Part shown: in pieces, positions 34,281-43,970 of the stretch
How the letters are laid out: each line of letters begins with the position of its first letter
How positions within the stretch are numbered: the first letter of the stretch is position 1
From: GCA-2725625 sp964574215
Lineage (GTDB): Bacteria; Pseudomonadota; Alphaproteobacteria; Rhodospirillales; UBA2165
Assembly (NCBI GenBank): GCA_964574215.1
Contig: CAZNLR010000022.1
Coordinates: 12,550-76,549 of the forward strand
Direction: 5' to 3'
Length of the DNA: 64,000 nt
Notes under the pieces: model-generated
Databases searched by the model: none
Told to the model about the DNA's origin: nothing
The model's input: only the letters and a program-made list of their open reading frames with translations
Program-made: the position numbers and the translations under genes

Positions 34281-35130
34281 TAATGTTTTCCATGTATTTC
34301 AGATAATAGGCCAAAATTTTCTTGGTGAGTGGCCCCGGTTGACCGTCTCCAATAACCGTGTCGTCTATTTGGACGGCCGGTTTTACCAAAGCGGTGGTGC
34401 TGGTGAAAAATGCTTCTTTGGCCTGTTTGGCTTCGACTAACGTAAACTCCCGTTCGACAAAGGATATTCCTTCTTCCGTAATGAGTTTCAAGATCGATTG
34501 ACGGGTTATACCGGCCAATATGGAAGAATCCAAATGTCGGGTGATCAGTTCATATTCGTGTGTGACAATCCAGGCGTTGGACGCCGTTCCTTCGGTCACC
34601 ACGCCTTGATCATTGACCAGCCAGGATTCGGCAGCATCCGCTTCGATGGCCGCCTGTTTCAACAGGACATTGGGCAACAGAGACACCGATTTAATATCGC
34701 AGCGTTGCCATCGGATATCCGGCAGGGAAATAACGCTATTGCCCTTGATCGCCGTTTCGAAATCCGGTTTTTTTCCTGACTTTGCCGAAACGATTAGCGA
34801 CGGCGAGGAATACGCGGGAAACGGATGATTGCGGGGCGCAGATCCCCGCGTTGCCTGGAGGTAGATGCTTCCATAGGACACCGTGTTCCGCCGGAGCACT
34901 TCCTGCATGATGAAACGCAACGGCCGCCGCCCCACCGGCCAATCCATACTTAATTCCCTCAGCGATCGGTCAAATCGGTCCAGATGAGCTTCTTCATCGA
35001 CAATCACGCCGTTGGAAACCGCGATCACTTCGTAAACACCATCGGCAAACTGGAAACCACGGTCTTCCACATGGACAACTGCCTGCCCGTGCGGCACGTA
35101 ACGACCGTTTACATAGGTAATCTTCGGCAT
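34273..35130 (-). CDS. dat: D-amino acid aminotransferase (fold type IV)
   Basis: A 285-residue PLP enzyme of the branched-chain/D-amino acid transaminase fold. The PLP lysine lies in CDIKSVSLLPNVLLKQ; RGFQFADGVYEVIAV at the N-terminus and EGTASNAWIV in the C-terminal half are family signatures. It likely converts D-alanine or other D-amino acids, with 2-oxoglutarate, to D-glutamate for peptidoglycan. It sits 12 bases after trkA. A dat-type gene after ntr genes and trkA is seen in several Rhodospirillales. Confidence 0.88.
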   Translation of the reverse strand: MPKITYVNGRYVPHGQAVVHVEDRGFQFADGVYEVIAVSNGVIVDEEAHLDRFDRSLRELSMDWPVGRRPLRFIMQEVLRRNTVSYGSIYLQATRGSAPRNHPFPAYSSPSLIVSAKSGKKPDFETAIKGNSVISLPDIRWQRCDIKSVSLLPNVLLKQAAIEADAAESWLVNDQGVVTEGTASNAWIVTHEYELITRHLDSSILAGITRQSILKLITEEGISFVEREFTLVEAKQAKEAFFTSTTALVKPAVQIDDTVIGDGQPGPLTKKILAYYLKYMENISD

Positions 35131-35142
35131 TGAATAGTTTCC

Positions 35143-36519
35143 TCAGAAATATTCCAGCCGGACGGCAAACATTTTTTCGACCTGCTTAACCGCCTCCGCA
35201 GCGGCAAATAAGACGACCCTGTCTTTTACGCGAACCACCGAATCGGACCGCGGCGAAATGACTTCTCCGTCGCGAACAATAGAGCCGACTAATACACCGT
35301 CGGGAAGCTCCGCTTCGCTGAGAGGAACATTTATCAGGCTGGATGTATCCATCGCCTCGGCCTCTATAACTTCTCCGAATCCGTCCCTAATGGTGTGCAC
35401 CGAATGAATTTTACCGCGCCGGACATGCTGAAGAATTGTCGAGACGGTAATATTGCGCGGGCTGACGACGACATCAATACCGAGGGACGGCGTCAACGGA
35501 ATATAGGTCGCACTGTTGATTAACGTTATGGCACGCTGCGCACCCATTCGCTTGGCCAGGAGCGATGCCAAAATATTGGTCTCGTCATCATTGGTAACGG
35601 AAACAACGGCCTCGGAAGTCGCCACGTTGGCTTCTTCCAAAATTTCTGTATCCAACACGTTTCCCTGCAACACAACGGAGCGTTTCATGGTACGTGCTAC
35701 GATTTCCGCTCTGGATTTCTCGGATTCCACCACCTTCAAATTGACCGATGGGTGATTGGATTCGATTTCCTGAGCCAGGAACTGGCCGATATTCCCGCCG
35801 CCGAAAATTACCATGCGCCGCGCTTCTGCTTCCTCATATCCAAATGCCGCCATGGCGCGGGTCACGTGTTCGCTATCGGCCACGAAATAGACCTCGTCGC
35901 CGGTCACCATATGATCGTCCGCATTGGGGATAATCGCTTTGTTGTCCCGGACAATGCCGACAATCACGACGTTTAAATCGGGGAAGAGTTGGGTTAACTG
36001 GCGCAGCGGCGTGTTGACCAGGGGGCAATCCTCACCACAGCGTACGCCGACGACTTTAACCTTGTCATCGACCAGCGAAATCATATCGAACGTGCCCGGT
36101 ACACGCAGCCTGCGGGCGACGGCTCTGGCCACTTCCAGTTCCGGTGAAATCACCACATCGATGGGTAATTGGTCGCGGGAATACAAATTCGCCCATTTTG
36201 GGTCCATATAACCCTGTTGCCGGATGCGGGCGATTTTGGTCGTTACGTCGAACAGGGAATGGGCTACCTGGCAGGCCACCATATTTACTTCGTCGGCCTG
36301 CGTAACGGCAATCAGCATATCGGCATCCGAGGCGCCCGCTTGGGCCAAGACGTTGGGATGCGAGGCAAAACCGGTAATGGCTTTTACATCCAGCGTATCG
36401 CTTATTTTACGCGACAGTTCGGGTCTTTGATCGATAACGGTGACGTCGTTATCCTCTTGCGCCAGATATCGCGCGATATTGTGACCGACCTGTCCGGCGC
36501 CGCATATTATGACTTTCAT
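35143..36519 (-). CDS. trkA: Trk potassium transport regulatory subunit TrkA
   Basis: A 458-residue cytoplasmic regulator of the Trk potassium channel. It has two NAD-binding TrkA-N domains (KVIICGAGQVGHNIARYLA at the start, and RMVIFGGGNIGQFLA near residue 233) each followed by a TrkA-C domain. The trkH channel gene is not next to it here. It follows ntrX by 59 bases in the same orientation, the usual alphaproteobacterial order. Confidence 0.95.
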   Translation of the reverse strand: MKVIICGAGQVGHNIARYLAQEDNDVTVIDQRPELSRKISDTLDVKAITGFASHPNVLAQAGASDADMLIAVTQADEVNMVACQVAHSLFDVTTKIARIRQQGYMDPKWANLYSRDQLPIDVVISPELEVARAVARRLRVPGTFDMISLVDDKVKVVGVRCGEDCPLVNTPLRQLTQLFPDLNVVIVGIVRDNKAIIPNADDHMVTGDEVYFVADSEHVTRAMAAFGYEEAEARRMVIFGGGNIGQFLAQEIESNHPSVNLKVVESEKSRAEIVARTMKRSVVLQGNVLDTEILEEANVATSEAVVSVTNDDETNILASLLAKRMGAQRAITLINSATYIPLTPSLGIDVVVSPRNITVSTILQHVRRGKIHSVHTIRDGFGEVIEAEAMDTSSLINVPLSEAELPDGVLVGSIVRDGEVISPRSDSVVRVKDRVVLFAAAEAVKQVEKMFAVRLEYF

Positions 36520-36578
36520 AGCTGTCTCTTAATTTTCCTGAGATGCCCCGAATAGAAATTAGCTGAGTAGAATTGAGT

Positions 36579-37988
36579 TCAGTCGTTGGCAGCAGCCTGA
36601 GCCCGCTCCTCCGATTGTACACCGAGAGATTTGAGCTTGCGGTGGAGTGCCGACCGCTCCATGCCGATAAAAGCGGCCGTACGGGAAATATTCCCGCCGA
36701 ACCGCGTAATTTGTGCCGCCAGATATTCCCGTTCAAAAATTTCCCGAGCCTCCCGCAACGGCAATCCCATTATCTCCGAATTGTCGGTACCGGGATTGGC
36801 AGCAACCGAAGATTCGTTGCCGATTTCTCCTGGAATCATCTCTGACCGGATCGGCTCTTCATCGTCACCCGGCGCCATGATCAAAACGCGCTCGATAACA
36901 TTTCTCAATTCTCTCACATTACCGGGCCATTCATAGGCCTGCAGAGTGGCAAAAGCGTCCTCTGAAAAACACCTTCTTTTCCCGCCCGAGGCTTGCGCCA
37001 TCTTGGCGATAAAAAACTCAGCCAACGCCGGAATATCCTCGCGGTATTCGTTTAACGGCGGTACTTCGATGGGAACGACGCTTAACCGGTAAAACAGATC
37101 TTCCCGGAAACGGCCTTCGCTCATTTCCAGATTTAAATCCTTGGTGGACGCCGCGATAACCCTGACATCAACTTCGACACGGGTGGCGCCCCCCACCCGT
37201 TGGAATGTTTGCTCCTGAAGAACCCGGACTATCTTTCCCTGGGTTTCCAGGGGCATATCCGCGACTTCGTCCAGGAAAAGGGTGCCATTATGGGCTTGCT
37301 CGAACGTACCGATGGCCTTCGGACCACTTTCTTCGCCGGATGATTCAACGCCAAACAGGCTTATTTCGAAACCATCGGCCTGCATGGTCGCGCAATTCAG
37401 GGAAATGAATGGACCATTGGCGCGACTGGACTGATTGTGAATCAGCCGTGCGACGACGTCCTTACCCGAACCTGCGGGACCGGTAATTAAAACCCGGCTG
37501 TTTGCTCCCGCCACACGATCAATCGATTGACGAATCTGATTGATAGCGTTGGAGTCGCCGATCAATTCTTCTTCGCCCCCCGCCTTTAATTTCAGTTCCT
37601 CGTTTTCCCGCCTTAACCGCGCCGCTTCAATCGCCCTGGCGACAATGAGGATCATCCGGTCCGCTTTGAACGGCTTTTCGATAAAATCGAAGGCCCCGAG
37701 ATTGATTGCCGATACGGCGGTTTCGATATTGCCGTGTCCGCTCATCATCACCACCGGTAGCCCGGGATGCTCGATGCTGAGTGATTCCAGTATCTGCATG
37801 CCGTCCAGCTCGCTGCCTTCCAGCCAGATATCCAACAGCACCAGATTCGGCCGACGAGTTTCAATGGCGGACAAGGCTTCGGTGCTGTTTTTGGCCTCGC
37901 GCGTCTGATGGCCTTCATCCTCCAGGATGCCGGCTGTCAGCATTCGAATATCCGCTTCGTCGTCGACGATCAGAATGTCATGGGCCAT
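36579..37988 (-). CDS. ntrX: NtrX-type response regulator, sigma54-activator-like without GAFTGA
   Basis: A 469-residue regulator with receiver domain (D53 in LVLLDIWLEG), AAA+ domain and C-terminal helix-turn-helix of the Fis type. The Walker A is ITGPAGSGKDVVARLIH and the Walker B-type LFLDEVADMPLETQG. The GAFTGA loop is replaced by ESSGEESGPKAIGTFEQA, as in other NtrX proteins, so it should not activate sigma54 in the usual way. It pairs with NtrY to control redox, nitrogen and envelope genes. Its start overlaps ntrY by one base (TAATG). Confidence 0.95.
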   Translation of the reverse strand: MAHDILIVDDEADIRMLTAGILEDEGHQTREAKNSTEALSAIETRRPNLVLLDIWLEGSELDGMQILESLSIEHPGLPVVMMSGHGNIETAVSAINLGAFDFIEKPFKADRMILIVARAIEAARLRRENEELKLKAGGEEELIGDSNAINQIRQSIDRVAGANSRVLITGPAGSGKDVVARLIHNQSSRANGPFISLNCATMQADGFEISLFGVESSGEESGPKAIGTFEQAHNGTLFLDEVADMPLETQGKIVRVLQEQTFQRVGGATRVEVDVRVIAASTKDLNLEMSEGRFREDLFYRLSVVPIEVPPLNEYREDIPALAEFFIAKMAQASGGKRRCFSEDAFATLQAYEWPGNVRELRNVIERVLIMAPGDDEEPIRSEMIPGEIGNESSVAANPGTDNSEIMGLPLREAREIFEREYLAAQITRFGGNISRTAAFIGMERSALHRKLKSLGVQSEERAQAAAND

Positions 37989-40288
37989 TAGGATAGTTTC
38001 TCGGTTTTAATATAGTTTTGTTCTGCAACGCGAGAGTCATCGGAACCAGCGGTTTCACTATTGGTGCGGTGGAACAAGAGCGACACAACGGCTCCCCCTT
38101 CCGTCTCTTCATTGTTTTTCAGCATCAGCTCACCGTCATGATCTTCCATGATTTTGGCGGCAATTGCGAGTCCCAATCCAGTGCCTTTATCCCGCGTCGT
38201 GACATAGGGTTCCGTGATTCTATCGATAAGGTCTTCGGGGAATCCTTTCCCATTATCAAAAATGCTAACAGATACAGTATCTTCCGAAACATCCAGATTG
38301 AGGCTTATTTTGCCCGCAGGAGAATCGGCGCCATTGATTTTTTCTCTGGCGGTAATTGATTCCGCCGCATTTTTTAGAACATTGGTTAAAGCGCGGCCGA
38401 TTTGCAGACGGTCGCACCGGTGCATAAAGGCGTCGTCAGGCTTATCGAACTCGTATTCGATATCCGGATATCTGTTTCTTTCCAAGAACAAACTCTGCTG
38501 ACATAAATCGACCAAATCGATACGCTTCAATTCCGGCTGCGGCATGCGGGCAAAAGCCGAAAATTCATCGACCATGCGGCCGATATCCTCGACCTGGCGA
38601 ATGATCGTATCGGTGCACATGGCAAACGTCTTGGGGTCGGATTCTATCTCATCTTGATATTTTCGGCGAAGCCGCTCCGCCGACAGTTGAATAGGCGTCA
38701 GTGGGTTTTTGATTTCATGGGCGATACGCCTGGCGACATCAGCCCAGGCCGCCTTACGCTGAGCGGAAAACAATTCGGTGACATCGTCAAAGGTAACCAC
38801 ATAACCAATAATTTCATCGGCGATTTTCTCAGCCGCCATGGAGACCATGAGCGTTCGGTGCCTTCCCTGGCGCTGAATTTTGATCTCCCCTTGCACGCTT
38901 CTGCCTGGGTTTTTGGTGATTTCGGATACCAGCTGAGCCATCTCTGGAACGATTGCGGAAAGTTCCTCACCACTATGATTTTCAAGATTGGTTTCGAGCA
39001 GATCCGAGGCTGACCGGTTGGGCAGATTAATTCTTCGATCCCGATCCAACCCGATAACACCTGCCGACACGCCTGTCAGGACGGTTTCCGTAAACCGCCG
39101 CCGTTCATCTAATTGCCGGTTGGCTTCCATCAAACCTTCCTGCTGCGTATCCAATTGCTCCGTCATGCGATTGAATGACCGGCTCAGAACACCGATTTCG
39201 TCTCGGTCGCTGCTTGAGGCCGTTTCGACGCGGGCCGTTAAATCGCCCTTGCGAACTTTATCGGCGGCATCAATGAGATCACCAATCGGCGTGGAGAGTT
39301 GCGACGCAATGGACCAGCCGATCCAAATGGCCACCAGCAGTAAGAGTACGGCAACCAGAACAAACACGAAGAGAAATTTAATTTGCAAGTTAGATCGGCT
39401 TTCCTCCAACTGCGCGTATTGTGCCGCAGCACCCTCTGTTTGCGAGACGTGCTCCAGCACCTGGGGCGCCACGATGCGACCGACCAACAAATAAGCATCA
39501 ACGAAAGCTTCCAGTTTTATCGCCGCCCGCACCCGGTCCCCGCCCGGAGAGTTGATAATAAAAACTTCACCGGGCCGGCCATTAAGAACGCGCTTCAACA
39601 AAGCATCGGACGCAAAGTTAAAACCCAAGGAAAAACTCAATTCCGAGCGCGCAATAGTTTGACCGCTGCTGTTGACGACGACGGCTTCCGACAGATTGCG
39701 CACGATGGATTGCGTTCTGACGATCTGGGAGAGAATTTTCGGATTTTGGCGCAAGGCCGGTGCGGCTCGGTTGAGGTCGTTGGCCATGGCCAGAGCGGCC
39801 CCTCGGATACCCAACTGATGTTCTTGCAAGTAGGAGCGGGCAACCGCACTGGAGGCGTTGACCGCCGTCCTCACCCGTTCGGAAAACCAGGTTTCAATGC
39901 CAAAATTCAGAAACAATCCGGAAAACACAGCAACCAATATCGCCGGGACAATGGCCACCATACCGAACGATAGCACGATGCGGGTATGTAACCTAGAGCC
40001 GGCGGACCCGTATTTCCGTGATATCCAACTGAGGACGATCCGCCGTGCCAGCACCGCACCCAGCAAAAGCGCCAATATTAAGTCGAGGTTGAGAAGCGCG
40101 ATGACATTGGTCAAATCGGACTCAAGCGGTGAATAGTCCGCAAGAACCGATACCGTGGCCAAGCCTGACACGACCAATGCCAGACCAATGACGCCGGCAA
40201 TAATATGGGTCAGGCGCAGCTTCCCCCCTTCGCCAACCAGAGGTGCTTTTTCCGTATCGCTTTTAAAGTCCGCCACTTGTTCGCTCAT
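37988..40288 (-). CDS. ntrY: NtrY-type membrane histidine kinase
   Basis: A 766-residue sensor kinase. It has four N-terminal membrane helices, including HIIAGVIGLALVVSG and the pair around residues 100-125 and 310-335, a periplasmic region of about 180 residues, a HAMP domain (ASQLSTPIGDLIDAA), a PAS domain, HisKA (ARRIAHEIKNPLTPIQ with the phosphoacceptor histidine) and HATPase_c ending GTGLGLAIAAK. Its partner is NtrX, which follows with a one-base overlap. It senses redox or envelope state in other alphaproteobacteria; the ligand here is unknown. Confidence 0.95.
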   Translation of the reverse strand: MSEQVADFKSDTEKAPLVGEGGKLRLTHIIAGVIGLALVVSGLATVSVLADYSPLESDLTNVIALLNLDLILALLLGAVLARRIVLSWISRKYGSAGSRLHTRIVLSFGMVAIVPAILVAVFSGLFLNFGIETWFSERVRTAVNASSAVARSYLQEHQLGIRGAALAMANDLNRAAPALRQNPKILSQIVRTQSIVRNLSEAVVVNSSGQTIARSELSFSLGFNFASDALLKRVLNGRPGEVFIINSPGGDRVRAAIKLEAFVDAYLLVGRIVAPQVLEHVSQTEGAAAQYAQLEESRSNLQIKFLFVFVLVAVLLLLVAIWIGWSIASQLSTPIGDLIDAADKVRKGDLTARVETASSSDRDEIGVLSRSFNRMTEQLDTQQEGLMEANRQLDERRRFTETVLTGVSAGVIGLDRDRRINLPNRSASDLLETNLENHSGEELSAIVPEMAQLVSEITKNPGRSVQGEIKIQRQGRHRTLMVSMAAEKIADEIIGYVVTFDDVTELFSAQRKAAWADVARRIAHEIKNPLTPIQLSAERLRRKYQDEIESDPKTFAMCTDTIIRQVEDIGRMVDEFSAFARMPQPELKRIDLVDLCQQSLFLERNRYPDIEYEFDKPDDAFMHRCDRLQIGRALTNVLKNAAESITAREKINGADSPAGKISLNLDVSEDTVSVSIFDNGKGFPEDLIDRITEPYVTTRDKGTGLGLAIAAKIMEDHDGELMLKNNEETEGGAVVSLLFHRTNSETAGSDDSRVAEQNYIKTEKLS

Positions 40289-40297
40289 CTGGTTCCC

Positions 40298-41731
40298 TTA
40301 TTTCGGTGTCTTGGTTACCGATATATTCAGATCGCGTATTTTTTTGCGTAAAGTATTTCGATTGAGCCCCAGAAGATCCGCGGCGCGTAGTTGATTACCC
40401 CTGGTTGCCGCCAAGGATAAGGATATTAAGGGTCGTTCAACTTCCTTCAGGACCCGATCATATAGTCCCGCCGGCGGCAAAGTGGTGCCGTGCGCGGTAA
40501 AGTAGTCCCTCAAATGGTTCTCCACTGATTCGCTGATCCCGTTACCGGATTTATTACCGTCATTGGCCGGTCCGGTTTCCGCCAATTCGGCCTCGATCAC
40601 TTCGATACTGATGGTTTCCTGTGAATACAATGCCGCCAAGCGCCGCACCGCGTTTTCGAGCTCCCGTACATTGCCCGGCCAATGATAGGCCTGAAGGCGT
40701 TCCATGGCTTCGCCGTCGACAATTTTCCAAGGCAACCCTTCTTCGGCGGCCTGCGAAAGGAAATGGCGAACCAGTTCAGGGATATCGTCGCGTCTTTCGC
40801 GCAGCGGCGGCATGCGGAGCGGAACGACATTTAGCCGGTAGTAAAGGTCTTCTCGGAACAGTCCTTGCCTGATCAACTGGGTCAGATCCCGGTGCGTGGC
40901 GGCAACGATCCGGACGTTGGTCCGTATCGGCGTTTTTCCGCCCACCGTCGTATACTCGCCCTCCTGCAATACACGCAGCAATCGGGTCTGGGCTTCCGGC
41001 GGCATATCCCCGATTTCGTCTAGAAACAGCGTGCCGCCCTCGGCCTGATCGAACCGGCCCGTGGTGCGGCTGGCGGCTCCGGTAAAGGCGCCCTTTTCAT
41101 GGCCAAAGAGTTCGCTTTCGATGAGATCGCGCGGAATGGCGGCCATGTTGATGGCGACAAAAGGGAAGTTCTTTCTTTTTCCGTAATCATGCAGCGCCCG
41201 GGCGGCCAATTCCTTGCCGGTACCGGATTCTCCGGAAATCAAAACCGTCAGATCCGTTCCCATCAGCCGGGCCAATGATCGGTAGACCTCCTGCATGGCC
41301 GCCGAACGGCCGATCAGCGGTAATTGTTCCTCTTCGTCCTGAGCGGTATTTTCCTGGCTCTCTTTGGCAGCCTGAAGAGCGCGCTTTACGACATTCGTCA
41401 GCTCATTGAGATCAAAAGGTTTTGGCAGGTAATCGAAGGCGCCGCGTTGAGTGGCATTGACGGCCGTCATCAGCGTGTTTTGGGCGCTCATCACGATAAC
41501 CCTTAACTCGGGGCGTATTTTTTTGATGCGCGGCAACAAGTCCAGGCCGTTTTCATCGGGCATGACCACATCGGTGATGACTAGATTCCCCTCTCCATCG
41601 CTTACCCATTTCCAAAGCGTGGCTGCGTTGCCGGTGGTTCTGACCTCATACCCTTCCCGGCCCAGCGCCTGATTGAGTACGGTGCGGATGGCACTATCGT
41701 CATCGGCGATCAGGATAGTTTCACCGGTCAT
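40298..41731 (-). CDS. ntrC: Nitrogen regulatory protein NtrC
   Basis: A 477-residue sigma54-dependent activator. The receiver domain has D54 in LVITDVVMPDENG, the AAA+ domain has ISGESGTGKELAARALH, the intact GAFTGA loop in GHEKGAFTGAASRT, and GTLFLDEIGDMPPEAQ, and a Fis-type helix-turn-helix closes the protein (ADLLGLNRNTLRKKI). It activates glutamine synthetase and other nitrogen genes after phosphorylation by NtrB. The start overlaps ntrB by four bases. Confidence 0.96.
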   Translation of the reverse strand: MTGETILIADDDSAIRTVLNQALGREGYEVRTTGNAATLWKWVSDGEGNLVITDVVMPDENGLDLLPRIKKIRPELRVIVMSAQNTLMTAVNATQRGAFDYLPKPFDLNELTNVVKRALQAAKESQENTAQDEEEQLPLIGRSAAMQEVYRSLARLMGTDLTVLISGESGTGKELAARALHDYGKRKNFPFVAINMAAIPRDLIESELFGHEKGAFTGAASRTTGRFDQAEGGTLFLDEIGDMPPEAQTRLLRVLQEGEYTTVGGKTPIRTNVRIVAATHRDLTQLIRQGLFREDLYYRLNVVPLRMPPLRERRDDIPELVRHFLSQAAEEGLPWKIVDGEAMERLQAYHWPGNVRELENAVRRLAALYSQETISIEVIEAELAETGPANDGNKSGNGISESVENHLRDYFTAHGTTLPPAGLYDRVLKEVERPLISLSLAATRGNQLRAADLLGLNRNTLRKKIRDLNISVTKTPK

Positions 41732-42897
41732 TTTACTTCCCCTTCATCCTGGCTCGCTTGCTGCACGGTCCGCTGAGGCGCCATCGGCAACATGACACGA
41801 AACACGGTCTTTCCCGGTCTGCTGTCGAACTCGATAACCCCGCCATGATCATCGACCATTTTGGCAACCACCGCCAAACCCAGGCCCGACCCTTTTTGCT
41901 TCGATGTGACAAATGCGTCGAACAGATGATCCTGAAGGTCTTCGGGAATACCGTCGCCGCTATCCTGCACACTGATTACCAGCGGCAGGTGGGTTCTTGA
42001 GTTGCTGCCGGGCACGGCAAAGCGGACGCTATGCTGATAGGCTGTCGTTAGTAATATCTCACCGTTTTTTTCGGTGATCGATTCCGCTGCATTTTTTACC
42101 AGGTTAAGAAAAATCTGAACCAATTGATCGTTATTACCGTCAACGGGCGGCAATGACGGATCGTAATTTTCGACAATTTTCAGGTTTCGAGCGAAGCCGT
42201 TTTGGGCCAACTGCCGAACGCGCTCCAGTACCTTATGAATATTCACCGGTTCGCGCTCAAGGGGGCGGCTGTCCGAAAAAATCTCCATCCGGTCGACAAG
42301 TGCGCAAATTCGATCGGTTTCGTCACATATCAATCGGGTCAGTTTTTGATCTTCGGCATTTGATCCGTGTTCCAACAATTGAGCCGCCCCGCGAATTCCG
42401 GAAAGAGGGTTTTTAACCTCATGGGCCAACATGGCTGACATGGCGGTTACCGATCTGGCGGCATTCCGGTGCGTCAATTGGCGGTCGATTTTGTCGGCGA
42501 TGGATCGCTCGAATATAGACAGCACCGCATAGCCTGGCCGATCAGGGATAGAAGTGACCTGAACATTGACCAAGTGTTTCTTGATACGCGGTGTATTCAG
42601 GGTCAGCCCATATTCCGAAACGCTGCTGCTGGCCTGGGTTTGGACCTGGTTGATAAGGGCAATTAGCGGACTGTCAGAGGGTAAAATTTCGTTGATCTTT
42701 CCACCGATCAACTGCGGTGCGGAACTGGCAAAAAACTGTTCCGCCGCGCTGTTAACGAACTCGATAACATTGCCCGGAGAAATCAAAACGACGGTGGCCT
42801 CCAAGGCATTGAGGATGACCATCGAACCTTGATCCAATTGGGGCTCCGGTTCGTTTAAATTGGACGGGGCTAGATTTCCGCTCATGGTATGATTCAC
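41728..42897 (-). CDS. ntrB: Nitrogen regulatory histidine kinase NtrB
   Basis: A 389-residue soluble kinase/phosphatase. It has an N-terminal PAS domain (ALEATVVLISPGNVIEFVNS), HisKA with AMLAHEVKNPLSGIRGAAQLL and HATPase_c (NLVKNAAESI, DSGDGIPEDL, GSGLGLAVVAKM). It phosphorylates or dephosphorylates NtrC in answer to PII protein and thus to glutamine. Its stop overlaps ntrC and its start overlaps dusB, both by four bases, so dusB-ntrB-ntrC is one translationally coupled operon. Confidence 0.96.
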   Translation of the reverse strand: MNHTMSGNLAPSNLNEPEPQLDQGSMVILNALEATVVLISPGNVIEFVNSAAEQFFASSAPQLIGGKINEILPSDSPLIALINQVQTQASSSVSEYGLTLNTPRIKKHLVNVQVTSIPDRPGYAVLSIFERSIADKIDRQLTHRNAARSVTAMSAMLAHEVKNPLSGIRGAAQLLEHGSNAEDQKLTRLICDETDRICALVDRMEIFSDSRPLEREPVNIHKVLERVRQLAQNGFARNLKIVENYDPSLPPVDGNNDQLVQIFLNLVKNAAESITEKNGEILLTTAYQHSVRFAVPGSNSRTHLPLVISVQDSGDGIPEDLQDHLFDAFVTSKQKGSGLGLAVVAKMVDDHGGVIEFDSRPGKTVFRVMLPMAPQRTVQQASQDEGEVK

Positions 42898-43880
42898 GCC
42901 GCCTGTCGATCCAGATTGGCGAGATAAAAATCGGCAATCACGCGTTTTGCCTCGTCCGGGTTGTCTATCTGATTGATCGTTCCCCTGAATTCGGCTGAAC
43001 CCGGCAGGCCTTTGCTGTACCAGCCCACATGCTTGCGGGCCATTCTGAGGCCCCTCAGACTACCGTGGTGGCTCAGCATATCTTCATAGTGGGATTCCAC
43101 GGTCGCGAATTGCTCGGCGAGGGAAGGATCCGGTAATTTTTCGCCGGTCTCAAGGAAATGAATAATCTGCTGTAAAAACCAGGGACGTCCGTAAGTGCCG
43201 CGGCCGATCATTACACCGTCGGCCCGTGACACTTTCAGCAGTTTCTCTGCATCGTCCACCGATTTAACGTCGCCGTTGCCGATAACCGGAACGTCGACGG
43301 CTTCTTTCACTTTGCGGATAAACGACCAGTCCGCCTGGCCGTTGTAGAATTGATTGCGGGTCCGGCCATGGACGGTGATCATCTGCACACCTGCATCTTC
43401 CGCAATTTGAGCCAATTTCGGCGCGTTCCGGTTGTCATCGTCCCACCCGGTTCGCATTTTCAGCGTTACCGGCAAATCAACCGCTTTTACCACGGCTTCG
43501 ATAATCTCTCCCGCCAACCGTTCATTCCGCATCAAGGCGGACCCGGCCTGGCCTTTGATGACTTTTTTAACGGGGCAACCCATGTTGATATCGATAATTG
43601 CCGCGCCTCTGTCCTGGTTCATTTTGGCCGCTTCCGCCATCAAGTTCGGCTCGCATCCGGCGAGTTGAACGGCCATGGGAAATTCTTCAGCGCAATTGCT
43701 GGCCATTTTCATGGTCTTGCGGTTGGCGTAGACCATCGCTTGACTGGCGATCATCTCTGAAATTACCAAACCAGCCCCATGTTTCTTGGCAAGCCGGCGA
43801 TACGGCATATCCGAAACGCCGGACATAGGCGCGAGAATCACCGTGTTTTCGAGACTGATCGGTCCGATTTTAATCGTCAT
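42894..43880 (-). CDS. dusB: tRNA-dihydrouridine synthase DusB (NifR3)
   Basis: A 328-residue FMN enzyme that reduces uridine to dihydrouridine in tRNA D-loops. It shows the TIM-barrel start VILAPMSGVSDMPYRRL, the active-site MGCPVKKV (catalytic Cys), and FMN contacts in LKMRTGWDD and GNGDVKS. It is the first gene of the ntr operon, the NifR3 arrangement typical of alphaproteobacteria and other proteobacteria. Confidence 0.95.
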   Translation of the reverse strand: MTIKIGPISLENTVILAPMSGVSDMPYRRLAKKHGAGLVISEMIASQAMVYANRKTMKMASNCAEEFPMAVQLAGCEPNLMAEAAKMNQDRGAAIIDINMGCPVKKVIKGQAGSALMRNERLAGEIIEAVVKAVDLPVTLKMRTGWDDDNRNAPKLAQIAEDAGVQMITVHGRTRNQFYNGQADWSFIRKVKEAVDVPVIGNGDVKSVDDAEKLLKVSRADGVMIGRGTYGRPWFLQQIIHFLETGEKLPDPSLAEQFATVESHYEDMLSHHGSLRGLRMARKHVGWYSKGLPGSAEFRGTINQIDNPDEAKRVIADFYLANLDRQAA

Positions 43881-43970
43881 AACAATTTGTTTCTCTGAAA
43901 ATTTGCTTATTTATTAGGCAAGCGGCCCGGAAAGGCAATCTTTAAATTGCCTAAAAAATAGGAAAAATAA

